Assembly: GCA_963721365.1 (NCBI GenBank)
Contig: CAVRJE010000017.1
Location: 145,231 to 209,230 of the forward strand
From: CAIQPS01 sp963721365
GTDB lineage: Bacteria; Actinomycetota; Thermoleophilia; RBG-16-64-13
DNA length: 64,000 nt
Reading direction: 5' to 3'
The notes beneath the pieces were generated by a model. It worked only from the letters and a program-made list of their open reading frames with translations. It was not told where the DNA came from and did not search any database. A program made the translations under genes and the position numbers. Below are positions 18,533-25,938 of this stretch, piece after piece; position 1 is the stretch's first letter; each line of letters opens with the position of its first letter.

Positions 18533-19347
18533 GCGGTAAGGACGGGCCGTCCCCCGTCGACGACGGCTTCGACCAGCCTCTGGATGCGCGGCCTGCCTCC
18601 CTGGTCTCTCTCCATGTGCACGAAGAGCGGTTTCACCGCCGTCAGCCGCTCGCCCATCTCCCTGCTCGTGGAGAGCCAGTCGGCGATAGTCAGCTGCGGG
18701 TCGGGAGACTCCACCGTAGCCATGCCGGAGGTTCCCGGCAGCAGCGTCTCGAAGAAGGCCGGTCCTTCTCGCCGGAGCAGTTCCCCGGCGATGATCCAGG
18801 TGGGCTTCATGTCCGCGGCCTTACGGAAGACGCTGGACCGCGAAGGCGTCCCTCTCTTGGCCGTCAGTTGGACTACGAACGAACGGTCGTGAAGCGCTGG
18901 GAACTCGTCGTCGATATCGTCCACGGCGACGAGCCGCTGGTCGCGCGGCAGCATCTCGATGAGGGCGTTCAATAGTGTCGACTTGCCGACGTTGGGGCCC
19001 CCGCTCACGATTATCGTACGCTTGGCGTTCAGGGAACCGGAGAGCAATCGGGCCTCGACCCCTGTGAGGGTGTTGTTGTCGACGAGCGTGCGAAGGGGCA
19101 CGTTGAGGACCCGGCGATCCGGCTGGTTCGCCGAGGCGTACATGACGGACTTGGTGGCGTCCAGGGCGGGTCCCCGGTCGAGGTGGAAAGCGTCGTAGGT
19201 CCGGACGACTGACTGCGCCAGCTGTGAAGCGAGCAACAGGTGTCCCCGCTCCTCGTCGGTCGGATCGAGCTCGGCCACCAGTTCGTCGGCAAGCTTCTGC
19301 ATGCCGTGCTCGTAAGCAGCCAGTATCCGATCGAATCCAGGCACCAT
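18517..19347 (-). CDS. CpaF/VirB11-like P-loop ATPase, solitary
   Basis: The protein of about 276 residues contains a Walker A motif (SGGPNVGKSTLLNAL) and later segments in the order seen in type II/IV secretion and pilus ATPases, such as TWIIAGELLRREGPAFFETL followed by PGTSGMATVESPDP. In those families the last segment normally contains a His box (TIHA-like); here it reads ATVES, so that His is missing. No pilus or secretion genes are nearby. I moved the start from 19395 to the ATG at 19347, which is preceded by GGAGG. The role could be nucleotide-driven motor, regulator or a relic. Confidence 0.6.
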   Translation of the reverse strand: MVPGFDRILAAYEHGMQKLADELVAELDPTDEERGHLLLASQLAQSVVRTYDAFHLDRGPALDATKSVMYASANQPDRRVLNVPLRTLVDNNTLTGVEARLLSGSLNAKRTIIVSGGPNVGKSTLLNALIEMLPRDQRLVAVDDIDDEFPALHDRSFVVQLTAKRGTPSRSSVFRKAADMKPTWIIAGELLRREGPAFFETLLPGTSGMATVESPDPQLTIADWLSTSREMGERLTAVKPLFVHMERDQGGRPRIQRLVEAVVDGGRPVLTAYRPG

Positions 19348-19445
19348 CACCTCCACTGCAGTTGCTACCCCGATTCTATCGGCTGGGAAGCACAAGAGGG
19401 AGAGTAAGGACCGTTTAGAATGGAGAGTCTGTGCGTAATGTATGA

Positions 19446-19459
19446 TTGTATGCGTACAA
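19446..19459. promoter_or_regulatory. TTGTA-N4-TACAA inverted repeat upstream of tupA
   Basis: The arms TTGTA and TACAA flank TGCG, 24 bases before the tupA ATG. A TATGAT sequence that could serve as -10 box overlaps its left edge at 19441-19446, but I find no good -35 box. The site is placed where a repressor of tungstate uptake could act; that is inference. Confidence 0.35.
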
Positions 19460-19482
19460 ACAGCACAAGGAGGGGTACGCGC

Positions 19483-20457
19483 ATGATCGGTAGCGCACTA
19501 TCAAAACGAGTTCATCATCGCAGGACGCTGGGCCTTGGTGTAGTTCTGGCACTTGCCCTCGTTCTGGGTCTGGCGGCATTGCTGACGGCCTGCGGCAGCA
19601 GCAGCGAGACCTCGACCACAGCGGCTCAGTCGACGACCACCATGGCTCCGACGACCACGGCGGCTCCCAGTACGACCGCGGCTCCGCAGACGACTATCAG
19701 CGTCGCGAAGACCGACCTCATTCTGGCCTCGACGACCTCCACGCAAGACTCGGGGTTGTTCGACGTCCTCATCCCTGCGTTCACCGAAGCGTTCCCGCAG
19801 TACAACGTCAAGGTAGTGGCGGTGGGAAGCGGCGAAGCGCTGAAGTTGGGCCAGACCGGCGACGCCGACGTGCTCTTGGTCCACTCACCCGCGGCGGAAA
19901 CGGAGTTCATGAAGGCCGGGTATGGGGTGGACCGCAAGGCCGTCATGTACAACGACTTCATCATCGTAGGCCCGCCCTCCGATCCGGCCAAGATCAAGGG
20001 CATGACCGACGCGGTGGCCGCCTTCACGAAGATCGCCGACTCGCAGTCCCTGTTCTATAGCCGGGGCGACAAGTCGGGGACCAACGCCAAAGAACTGGCC
20101 CTCTGGAAGGCCGCCGGTATCACCCCCTCCGGCGACTGGTATCAGACCACCGGGCAGGGGATGGGCGAGACTTTGACGATCGCGGACCAGAAGGGCGGCT
20201 ACACGCTCGCCGACCGTGGTACCTGGCTCGCCAAGAAGGACTCCCTCAAGAACCTGGAACTCGTCGTCGAGGGTGACAAGGCGTTGTTCAACCAGTACCA
20301 CGTGATCACCTGCAAGGCAGCCAAGAACATGCAGGGCGCCAACGACTTCATGAACTGGATCATCTCCCCGGATGTGCAGCAGAACATCATCGCGACCTAC
20401 GGCGTTGATAAGTACGGCCAGGCGTTGTTCATCCCCAACGCGGCTACCGCCGAATAG
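19483..20457 (+). CDS. tupA: Tungstate ABC transporter substrate-binding lipoprotein TupA
   Basis: TupA captures tungstate outside the membrane and passes it to TupB. The start is the ATG at 19483, with AAGGAGG eleven bases upstream. A signal peptide ends in the lipobox LLTACGSSS, and a Thr/Ala/Pro-rich linker of about 45 residues follows. The mature domain begins with DLILASTTSTQDSGLFD, the phosphate-loop-like TTSTQDSGL motif diagnostic of TupA. It continues with VGSGEALKLGQTGDADVLLVHSP and SRGDKSGTN. TupB and TupC follow. A very strong hairpin lies between tupA and tupB. Confidence 0.92.
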   Translation: MIGSALSKRVHHRRTLGLGVVLALALVLGLAALLTACGSSSETSTTAAQSTTTMAPTTTAAPSTTAAPQTTISVAKTDLILASTTSTQDSGLFDVLIPAFTEAFPQYNVKVVAVGSGEALKLGQTGDADVLLVHSPAAETEFMKAGYGVDRKAVMYNDFIIVGPPSDPAKIKGMTDAVAAFTKIADSQSLFYSRGDKSGTNAKELALWKAAGITPSGDWYQTTGQGMGETLTIADQKGGYTLADRGTWLAKKDSLKNLELVVEGDKALFNQYHVITCKAAKNMQGANDFMNWIISPDVQQNIIATYGVDKYGQALFIPNAATAE

Positions 20458-20480
20458 GAGGCTGCGAAGGCAGTAGAATT

Positions 20481-20514
20481 GGGGCGCCTCGCCGGGCGGC
20501 GAGGCGCCCCTTTT
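20481..20514 (+). terminator. Intrinsic terminator between tupA and tupB
   Basis: A perfect 13-base-pair stem (20481-20493 with 20498-20510) has a four-base GGGC loop and is followed by TTTTCTT. It lies 23 bases after the tupA stop and 19 before the tupB start. Partial termination here would give more binding protein than permease, a common arrangement in ABC uptake operons. Confidence 0.85.
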
Positions 20515-20533
20515 CTTCGGGGGAGGTGAGGAT

Positions 20534-21256
20534 ATGGGCGTTTTCTGGGATGCCATAAAGCAGGCGATCTCTCTGCTGATCCACGGCGACCGCTACGTGT
20601 ACGAAGTCATGTGGATGTCCATCCGGGTCGCGGGGACGGCCACGATCTTCGGCATGATCGTGGGGATACCGATAGGTACGTGGCTGGCGATCAGGCGCTT
20701 CTGGGGATGGGGAGCGGCGGCCACTGTCTTGAACGTGGGCCTGATGCTGCCCCCGGTGGTCGTGGGCCTCTTCGTGTTCCTTCTCCTGTCCCGGCAGGGG
20801 CCTTTCGGGTCTCTGAGCCTTCTCTACACGCCGACGGCGATGATCGTCGCCGAGTTCTTCATCGCCGCTCCGGTCATAGCCGCCATCACCATGGGGGGAG
20901 TCGCGTCGGTGCCGAACGACGTCCGCCTCCAGGCGATGGGGCTCGGAGCTTCGCGCTGGCAGACCATCTGGCTGGTGCTCCGGGAGGCGCGGGTGACCGT
21001 CATCTCCGGGATCGTGGCCGGCTTCGGCGCCGCCATCAGCGAGGTGGGCGCGGTGATGATGGTGGGCGGCAACCTTTCCATCGCCGGGCACAACCAGACC
21101 GGCACGATGACGACGGCCACCATGAGCCTGGTACGCCAGGGCGAGTACGCCACGGCGATGGCCTTCGGGCTGATACTCATCTTGCTCGCCTTCATCATCA
21201 CGTTCCTTCTCACCCGGACCCAGCAGGGCGTGCGCCGGCGGTGGCTGCAGTCATGA
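20534..21256 (+). CDS. tupB: Tungstate ABC transporter permease TupB
   Basis: This 240-residue inner-membrane protein has about six hydrophobic segments, such as IFGMIVGIPIGTWLAI and LNVGLMLPPVVVGLFVFLLL. The ABC-permease EAA loop reads GLGASRWQTIWLVLREAR followed by SGIVAGFGAAISEVGAVMMVGG. The size and sequence pattern fit TupB. A GGAGGTGA ribosome site precedes the ATG. The last base pairs overlap an ATG (ATGA) that starts a short frame leading toward tupC. Confidence 0.9.
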   Translation: MGVFWDAIKQAISLLIHGDRYVYEVMWMSIRVAGTATIFGMIVGIPIGTWLAIRRFWGWGAAATVLNVGLMLPPVVVGLFVFLLLSRQGPFGSLSLLYTPTAMIVAEFFIAAPVIAAITMGGVASVPNDVRLQAMGLGASRWQTIWLVLREARVTVISGIVAGFGAAISEVGAVMMVGGNLSIAGHNQTGTMTTATMSLVRQGEYATAMAFGLILILLAFIITFLLTRTQQGVRRRWLQS

Positions 21257-21301
21257 CCGGAGACGAGGCTGCGCTGGCGCGCAGCCAGGCAGGCGCCGCC
21301 C

Positions 21302-22421
21302 GTGGCGATCGAGGCGCGAGGTCTGGTCAAGCGCTACGGCGACCGGACCGTGGTCTCCGTCGAGTCCCTCCAGATCTACGAGCAAGAAGTGCTTGCCATC
21401 CTGGGCCCCAACGGCGCGGGCAAGACCACCCTCTTCCGTCTGCTGGCGCTGCTCGAGCAGCCGGACGCCGGGTCGGTGTTCTACTACGGGGACAAGGTCG
21501 ACATCCACGACCTCGCCGCCCGGCGCCGCACCGCCGCCGTGTTCCAGCGGCCGCTGCTGTTCCAGGGGTCGGTCGAGGACAACATCCGGTTCGGCCTGCG
21601 CTTCCGCAGACTTCCGCGCCCCGAAGTGACGGCGAAGATCCAGCGCACGCTGGAGTTGATGGCGATCACGCACCTCGCCGGGCGCCGACATGCGCACGCT
21701 GTCGGGCGGAGAACTGCAGCGGGTGGCCCTCGCGCGGGCTCTCGCGCTCGAGCCCGAGATCCTGTTCCTCGACGAGCCGACCAGCAATCTGGACGTCCAC
21801 GTCCGCCGCCGCTTTCGGGAGGACCTGCGGCGGGTCGTCGAGAGCCTGGCCGCCACGGTGGTCATCATCACCCACGAGCACAGCGAGGCGCTCGCCCTCG
21901 CCCAGCGCGTGGCCGTCATCCAGGACGGCTCGGTCGTTCAGATCGGGACGCCCGAAGAAGTCTTCACGCACCCGCAGAACGCTTTTGTCGCCGACTTCAC
22001 GGGAGCGGAGACCATCTGGCACGGAGAAACAATCGCCTGCGAACAGGGCCTGTGTACCGTGCGCACGCAGGCGGGCATCGTGGCCCAGGCCGTCGGCGAC
22101 TTGGCCGAAGGCCAGCCGGTAGTCGTGGCCATCCGGCCTGAAGATGTCGCTTTGGCTCCGCCGGTCGATGAACAACAGCCGGGCCGGACAAGCGTGCGGA
22201 ATCAATGGTGCGGCGTTGTCGATAGCGTCACTCCGGCAGGCCCGCTGGTGAGGGTTGCCGTCCGGCTCGACTGCACGGCAAACGCCAAACCGGTCTTTGG
22301 CGGCGAAGGTGAGGTAATCTCTCTCATCACTCGAGCTTCAGCCGACGAGCTGGAGCTAGCCCCCGGAACGCGAGTAAGTGCGAGCGCAAAAGCCACAGCC
22401 CTGCATGTATTGGCTGGCTGA
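21302..22421 (+). CDS. tupC: Tungstate ABC transporter ATPase TupC, one frameshift
   Basis: The cytoplasmic ATPase powers TupB. Walker A is LGPNGAGKTTLFRLLALL and the Q-loop is FQRPLLF. The frame slips near 21,685, just before the signature TLSGGELQRVALARAL. Walker B is ILFLDEPTSNLD and the H-loop is ITHEHSEA. The C-terminal 120 residues form a TOBE/Mop-like regulatory domain (VVVAIRPEDVALAPP), which in molybdate and tungstate importers can bind the oxyanion. I chose GTG at 21302; an ATG at 21253 overlapping the tupB stop is in another frame and would need a further correction. Confidence 0.9.
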
Positions 22422-22441
22422 GTTTCACGAGGAGGAAGACG

Positions 22442-22615
22442 ATGGATCTGGAGCAGATCAAGGCGGAAGTAGAAAAAGCCGCCACCGAGAAGGTGCTGAC
22501 GTGTCACGACGCCCGCGCCCTTGCCGAGAAGTTGGGCGTCGACTACCTCATGGTGGGCAAGGCCTGCAACGAGGCGGGCATCAAGGTCCGCATCTGCGAG
22601 CTGGGCTGCTTCTAG
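22442..22615 (+). CDS. 57-residue cysteine-containing small protein downstream of tupC
   Basis: A short but convincing gene follows tupC by 20 bases, with AGGAGGAAG just before the ATG. The product has a charged N-terminal helix, then TCHDARALAEKLGVDYLMVGK, a helix-turn-helix-like pattern, and ends in RICELGCF. Four cysteines are present (C21, C42, C52, C56). I recall small proteins ending in an LGCF motif near molybdenum and tungsten genes in anaerobes but cannot confirm it here. Position and cysteines suggest metal-related sensing or delivery; this is inference. It converges with, and overlaps the stop of, a tiny minus-strand gene. Confidence 0.7.
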   Translation: MDLEQIKAEVEKAATEKVLTCHDARALAEKLGVDYLMVGKACNEAGIKVRICELGCF

Positions 22616-22722
22616 AGAACAGTCTGCAGGGCGCGCTGGCGGCGCCCGATCCGGAACAGGTGGCTGGCTAGGAGGACCCAAGCGACCGCGAAACCTGTGA
22701 CGAGAAGACCCAAACCGGTCAC
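22612..22722 (-). CDS. 36-residue CcmD-like single-span membrane protein
   Basis: The tiny frame starts at GTG 22722 with a perfect AAGGAG seven bases upstream. One hydrophobic helix (GLGLLVTGFAVAWVLLASH) is followed by a positively charged face, RIGRRQRAL. That pattern of a Trp-containing helix then a basic RRQRAL segment is what CcmD proteins of the cytochrome c maturation heme exporter look like. No ccmABC genes are in view. Its stop overlaps the stop of the convergent 57-residue gene by two bases. The frame could be chance, but the ribosome site argues for a gene. Confidence 0.45.
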   Translation of the reverse strand: MTGLGLLVTGFAVAWVLLASHLFRIGRRQRALQTVL

Positions 22723-22817
22723 AGGTCGACTCCTTGCTCTCGCGCGATGGCAAGCGCGTCCAGTAGGACGCTTATCTCGCCCATGCGCACGCGCCCGAAA
22801 GATAGATACACGAACAC
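22719..22817 (-). CDS. Possible 32-residue leader-like ORF upstream of the CcmD-like gene
   Basis: A minus-strand frame from GTG 22817 (or ATG 22784) ends in TGA that overlaps the GTG start of the CcmD-like gene (GTGA), the classic coupling arrangement. The product would contain FVYLSFGRVRMGEISVLLDA and has no recognisable domain. The ribosome site (AAAGGGGC) is weak. The main support is the stop-start overlap. Confidence 0.25.
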   Translation of the reverse strand: MFVYLSFGRVRMGEISVLLDALAIAREQGVDL

Positions 22818-22890
22818 TGCCCCTTTTACTTGACAAACGCGGGAGGGGAGTGAGAACTTACCACTAATGTAGTCCTACAAACGATACAAG

Positions 22891-23019
22891 TGTCTCTCCG
22901 AGCTGCCCGCGCCTAAAGCCCCCAACCTGAGGCCACGGCGAGCAGCCGCAGTGACCGGCAGCCGTCTGGTCCAAAGGTACGGGGGGAAACGCCCGTGCCT
23001 TCCAGTGTGAGAAGGAGAG
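22891..23019 (+). ncRNA. Candidate molybdenum/tungsten cofactor riboswitch (Moco RNA type)
   Basis: The 5' leader of the pterin-domain lipoprotein genes can fold into nested helices. CTCTCC (22894-22899) pairs with GGAGAG (23014-23019), GCTGCC (22902-22907) pairs with GGCAGC (22957-22962), and ACGGG (22979-22983) pairs with CCCGT (22992-22996). The single-stranded-looking blocks CTCCGAGC near the 5' end and GGAAACGCCCGTGCCTTCC near the 3' end resemble, as far as I recall, the conserved parts of the Moco RNA family. A transcription terminator follows directly, and the downstream genes are for Mo/W proteins. I could not run a covariance model. Confidence 0.6.
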
Positions 23020-23041
23020 CGCGCCGACTTTCATCTGCGCG

Positions 23042-23066
23042 CGCCCTCCGGGGCGTTTTGTTTTTT
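23042..23066 (+). terminator. Riboswitch-linked intrinsic terminator
   Basis: Stem CGCCC (23042-23046) and GGGCG (23051-23055) enclose TCCG, followed by TTTTGTTTTTT. The first arm overlaps a GCGCGC segment that can instead pair with an upstream GCGCGC near 23019-23024, giving an alternative fold. That arrangement is typical of expression platforms that switch by premature termination. Confidence 0.75.
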
Positions 23067-23145
23067 GAGACAGGGAGGTGGTCGGCGGGACAGATTCAGG
23101 AGGGACGGTTCCGGAGCAAAGTCTGAACACGTGAAGGGGAGATCC

Positions 23146-23673
23146 ATGGATTCGAAACAGAAGCTGTTTGCTGCTCTCACAGTGGTACTTGTGCTCGCGG
23201 TCGCCACGTTCGCGGTGGCCGGTTGCGGGAGCAGCACCACCACTACGACGGCCGCGCCGGCCACCGCGACCACGATGGCAGCGCCCGCGACGACCGGCGG
23301 GGCGGCGGCGGGCGGGGCCAGCGGGACGCTGGTCGCGAAAGGCCTCGTCGACAAACCGGCGACGTGGACCGTTGCCGACGTCCAGAAGTTGAATCCGGTC
23401 ACAATCACCGCCGAGCATCCGAAGTCGGGCTCGCAGGAGTACACGGGCGTGAAGTTGGCCGATCTCTTCAAACTCCTGGCCGTCCAGGCCGCCGCAAAGA
23501 CCCTCGCGGTCGCAGCATCTGATGGCTTCACCGCCGAGGTACCGCTTTCCGACATAGCAGCCAGCGCCGACGCCATGTTGGCCATAGGCGATGACGGCAC
23601 GCTCAACATGGTGATGCCGGGCATGAGCAGCAAGAGCTGGGTGAAGGACGTAGTGTCCTGGGAATTCAAGTAA
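23146..23673 (+). CDS. Lipoprotein with a sulfite-oxidase-like molybdopterin-binding-type domain
   Basis: The 175-residue protein has a signal peptide with lipobox TFAVAGCGSS, then a Thr/Ala/Gly linker. The domain that follows has the pattern GVKLADLFKLL, DGFTAEVPLSDIA and SWVKDVVSWEF, seen in the oxidoreductase molybdopterin-binding fold (sulfite oxidase family). The lipobox Cys is the only cysteine, so the Cys that binds molybdenum in true sulfite oxidases is absent. It would sit on the outer face of the membrane. It is the first gene after the riboswitch-terminator and precedes a related larger lipoprotein by 33 bases. A role in binding Mo/W pterin is inferred from context only. Confidence 0.7.
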   Translation: MDSKQKLFAALTVVLVLAVATFAVAGCGSSTTTTTAAPATATTMAAPATTGGAAAGGASGTLVAKGLVDKPATWTVADVQKLNPVTITAEHPKSGSQEYTGVKLADLFKLLAVQAAAKTLAVAASDGFTAEVPLSDIAASADAMLAIGDDGTLNMVMPGMSSKSWVKDVVSWEFK

Positions 23674-23706
23674 CCGACCCGCGGCTCCGACCTGGGAGGT
23701 TCTACC

Positions 23707-24723
23707 ATGAGACGAGCGAGAATCGCGGCCCGCTTGGCGGTGTTTGCATTCGTGATCGGGCTCCTCGCGCTTGGCATGACGCAGGCCACCGCGTGTGGCT
23801 CGGACAGCTCGAGCGCCGCCACGCTGCAGGTGATCACGCCCACCGGCACGCAGACGTTCTCGATGAAGGACGTCAAGAAGTTGGCCGCTCTGGAGGCCTA
23901 CGGCGGCATCAAGAACAGCGCCGGCAACATCACCCCGCCCAGCCAGTACAAGGGACTGACGCTCGCGGAGCTGCTCAAGTCGCTTGGAGGCGTTCCGGAC
24001 GGCTCGGGAGTGACGTTCACCGCCAAGGACGGCTACGAGATGACCATGTCGGCCGACCAGGTCAACAACGGTAGGTTCATCACCTACGATGTCTCCACCG
24101 GCGACGAGATCACTATCGAAGACCCGTTGCAGCTCGTGCTGGCGTACGAGGTAGAGGGCAAGCCCACGAACCCGGAGACGGACGGAACGTTCCGCGTCGC
24201 CATACTCAGCCCCAAAGCCAACCAGGTCACCGACGGCCATTGGTGGGTCAAGTGGGTGACCAAGGTCGAGGTCAAGCCGGTCGTAGCCGGATGGGTGCTC
24301 ACCCTAAACGGCGCCATCCAGGAGAAGGTGGATCGAGGCTCCTTCGACTCGTGCTCAGCGCCCAAGTGTCATGGTGTAACGTGGAAGGACGCCGACGGAG
24401 TCACCTGGTCTGGTGTCCCTCTATACTACGTGGTGGGACGGGCCGACGACGAGCAAAAGCACGATAACGGAGCGTTCAACAGCGTGTTGGCAGCCCAGGG
24501 GTACCCGATCGAAGTGGTCGGAGCGGACGGCTACACGGCCACCCTCGATTCCTCGAAGATCGCTCTGAGCAAGGAGTACATCCTCGCCAACAAGATGGAA
24601 GGCAAAGAGCTGACTGGCCAGGATGCGCCTCTGCGCCTGGTGGGTCCGGCCGTCGACAAGAAGTCCTCGGTAGGTGGGGTGACCGAGCTCCGCCTGCTGC
24701 TCGAAGTGAGTTCGAACTCAACC
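23707..24723 (+). CDS. Lipoprotein with two sulfite-oxidase-like pterin-binding-type domains
   Basis: A signal peptide ends at the lipobox QATACGSDS. Two domains of the same kind as in the previous gene follow. The first has YKGLTLAELLKSLGG and DGYEMTMSADQV; the second has WSGVPLYYVVGRADD, DGYTATLDSSKIALSKEYI and DAPLRLVGPA. A CxxxxC pair (DSCSAPKCHG) lies between them. As read, the frame does not stop but runs on into the tungstate-binding protein to 25896. A very strong hairpin at 24727-24763 in the junction suggests that a stop codon was lost to a base error and that there are really two genes. The end coordinate is approximate. Confidence 0.65.
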
Positions 24724-24726
24724 ACG

Positions 24727-24763
24727 GGGGCTGCGGCGACGCGTTCCGCGTCGCCGCAGCCCC
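24727..24763 (+). terminator. 17-bp perfect hairpin between pterin-domain lipoprotein and wtpA
   Basis: The arms 24727-24743 and 24747-24763 are perfectly complementary, with a three-base TTC loop. No T tract follows (GCTCTACC), so it may act as an mRNA stabiliser or attenuator rather than a full terminator. Such a structure inside a coding region would be unusual, and it encodes a low-complexity Ala/Ser/Pro stretch here. Confidence 0.5.
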
Positions 24764-24797
24764 GCTCTACCCCGCCCCGGCCGGGGGCCGGGCGCGC

Positions 24798-25896
24798 ATG
24801 TTCCCGGTTCGCCGTGCTCGTCCTGTCGCTCGTCCTCGTCCTCGGCCTCGCAGTTCTGGTCGCTGCAGGCTGCGCCGGCTCGTCGGACACCGCCGGCGAA
24901 GGTGGCAAGACTATCCGCATCCTCTACGCGGGCAGCCTGATAATCCCCTTCGGGGAGCTCGAGGAGCAGTTCAAGACCCTTCACCCCGACATCAAGGTGA
25001 ACGGCGAGGCCCATGGCAGCATCCAGGTGCTCCGCCACGTGAGTGACATCCACGAGATGGCCGACGTTCTTATCAGCGCCGACTCGCAGCTCATCCCCAT
25101 GCTGCTGTACAACAGCAATGACCCCGAGACGGGCAAGCCGTACGGCAGCTGGCGCATCGACTTCGCTAGCAACCAGATGGCAATCGCGTACACGGACAAG
25201 AGCAAGTACGCGGCGGAGATAACCGCCGATAACTGGTACGACGTCATCACCAGGTCCGAGGTCCGCCTGGGCCTGGCAGACCCGCGCTTCGACTCCAACG
25301 GCTATCGCGCGCTCATGATGTTCGCGCTCGCCGGCAAGCAGTACGACAAGCCGACCCTGTTCTTCGACACGTTCGAAGGCCAGTTCACCACTCCGATCAC
25401 CGCCGAGGAAGAGGGAAGCCAGACGGTCATCCACGTTCCGGAGATCCTGGAGACGTCTTCGGGCGCCCATATCGTGATGCGAGGCTACAGCGTGCAGCTT
25501 CTTCCGCTGCTCGAAACCGGCAATGTCGACTACGCCATCGAGTACCTGAGTGTTATCAAGCAGCACGGCCTCAAGTACGTCACGTTGCCGCCCGAGGTGA
25601 ATCTGGCAGACGAGACGCTCGGGAATGTCTATCGCCAGGTACGGGTCGATCTCGACTACCGGCGCTTCGCCTCGGTCAACCCGAGCTTCGAGGGCCAGGT
25701 GATCACCTATTCCCTCACCATCCCGTCGAACTCCGCGCAGCCGGACGCGGCGAGCCTGTTCGTGCAGTTCCTGCTCGGGCCCGAGGGCCGGCGGATCATG
25801 GAGCAGAACTACCACCCCATGTTGGCGACGCCGCGCTGCGATAACGCGGAGGCTGTGCCCGAAGAGCTGAGGAGTCTCTGCGCGCCTTCCTCGTAG
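24798..25896 (+). CDS. wtpA: Tungstate/molybdate ABC transporter substrate-binding lipoprotein, WtpA type
   Basis: The protein binds tungstate or molybdate outside the cell. A signal helix (VLVLSLVLVLGLAVLVAAGC) carries the lipobox. The mature part shows ILYAGSLIIPFGELEEQF, GEAHGSIQVLRHVSD, ADVLISADSQLIPMLLY and SNQMAIAYTDKSKY, the WtpA/ModA-like pattern. In the sequence as given it is continuous with the preceding lipoprotein. An independent start could be ATG 24798 after one base correction, or in-frame GTG 24814, which lacks the usual basic N-terminus. WtpB and WtpC follow directly. This is a different family from TupA encoded 5 kb upstream. Confidence 0.8.
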
Positions 25897-25938
25897 GCCG
25901 GCCATGGGAACTGGCGCCAGGTAGAGAGAGGGGATCCT

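Noticed and set aside
22864..24240. 458-residue minus-strand frame across the riboswitch and lipoprotein genes
   Set aside because: It lies opposite well-supported genes and a structured leader, and the product has no domain.
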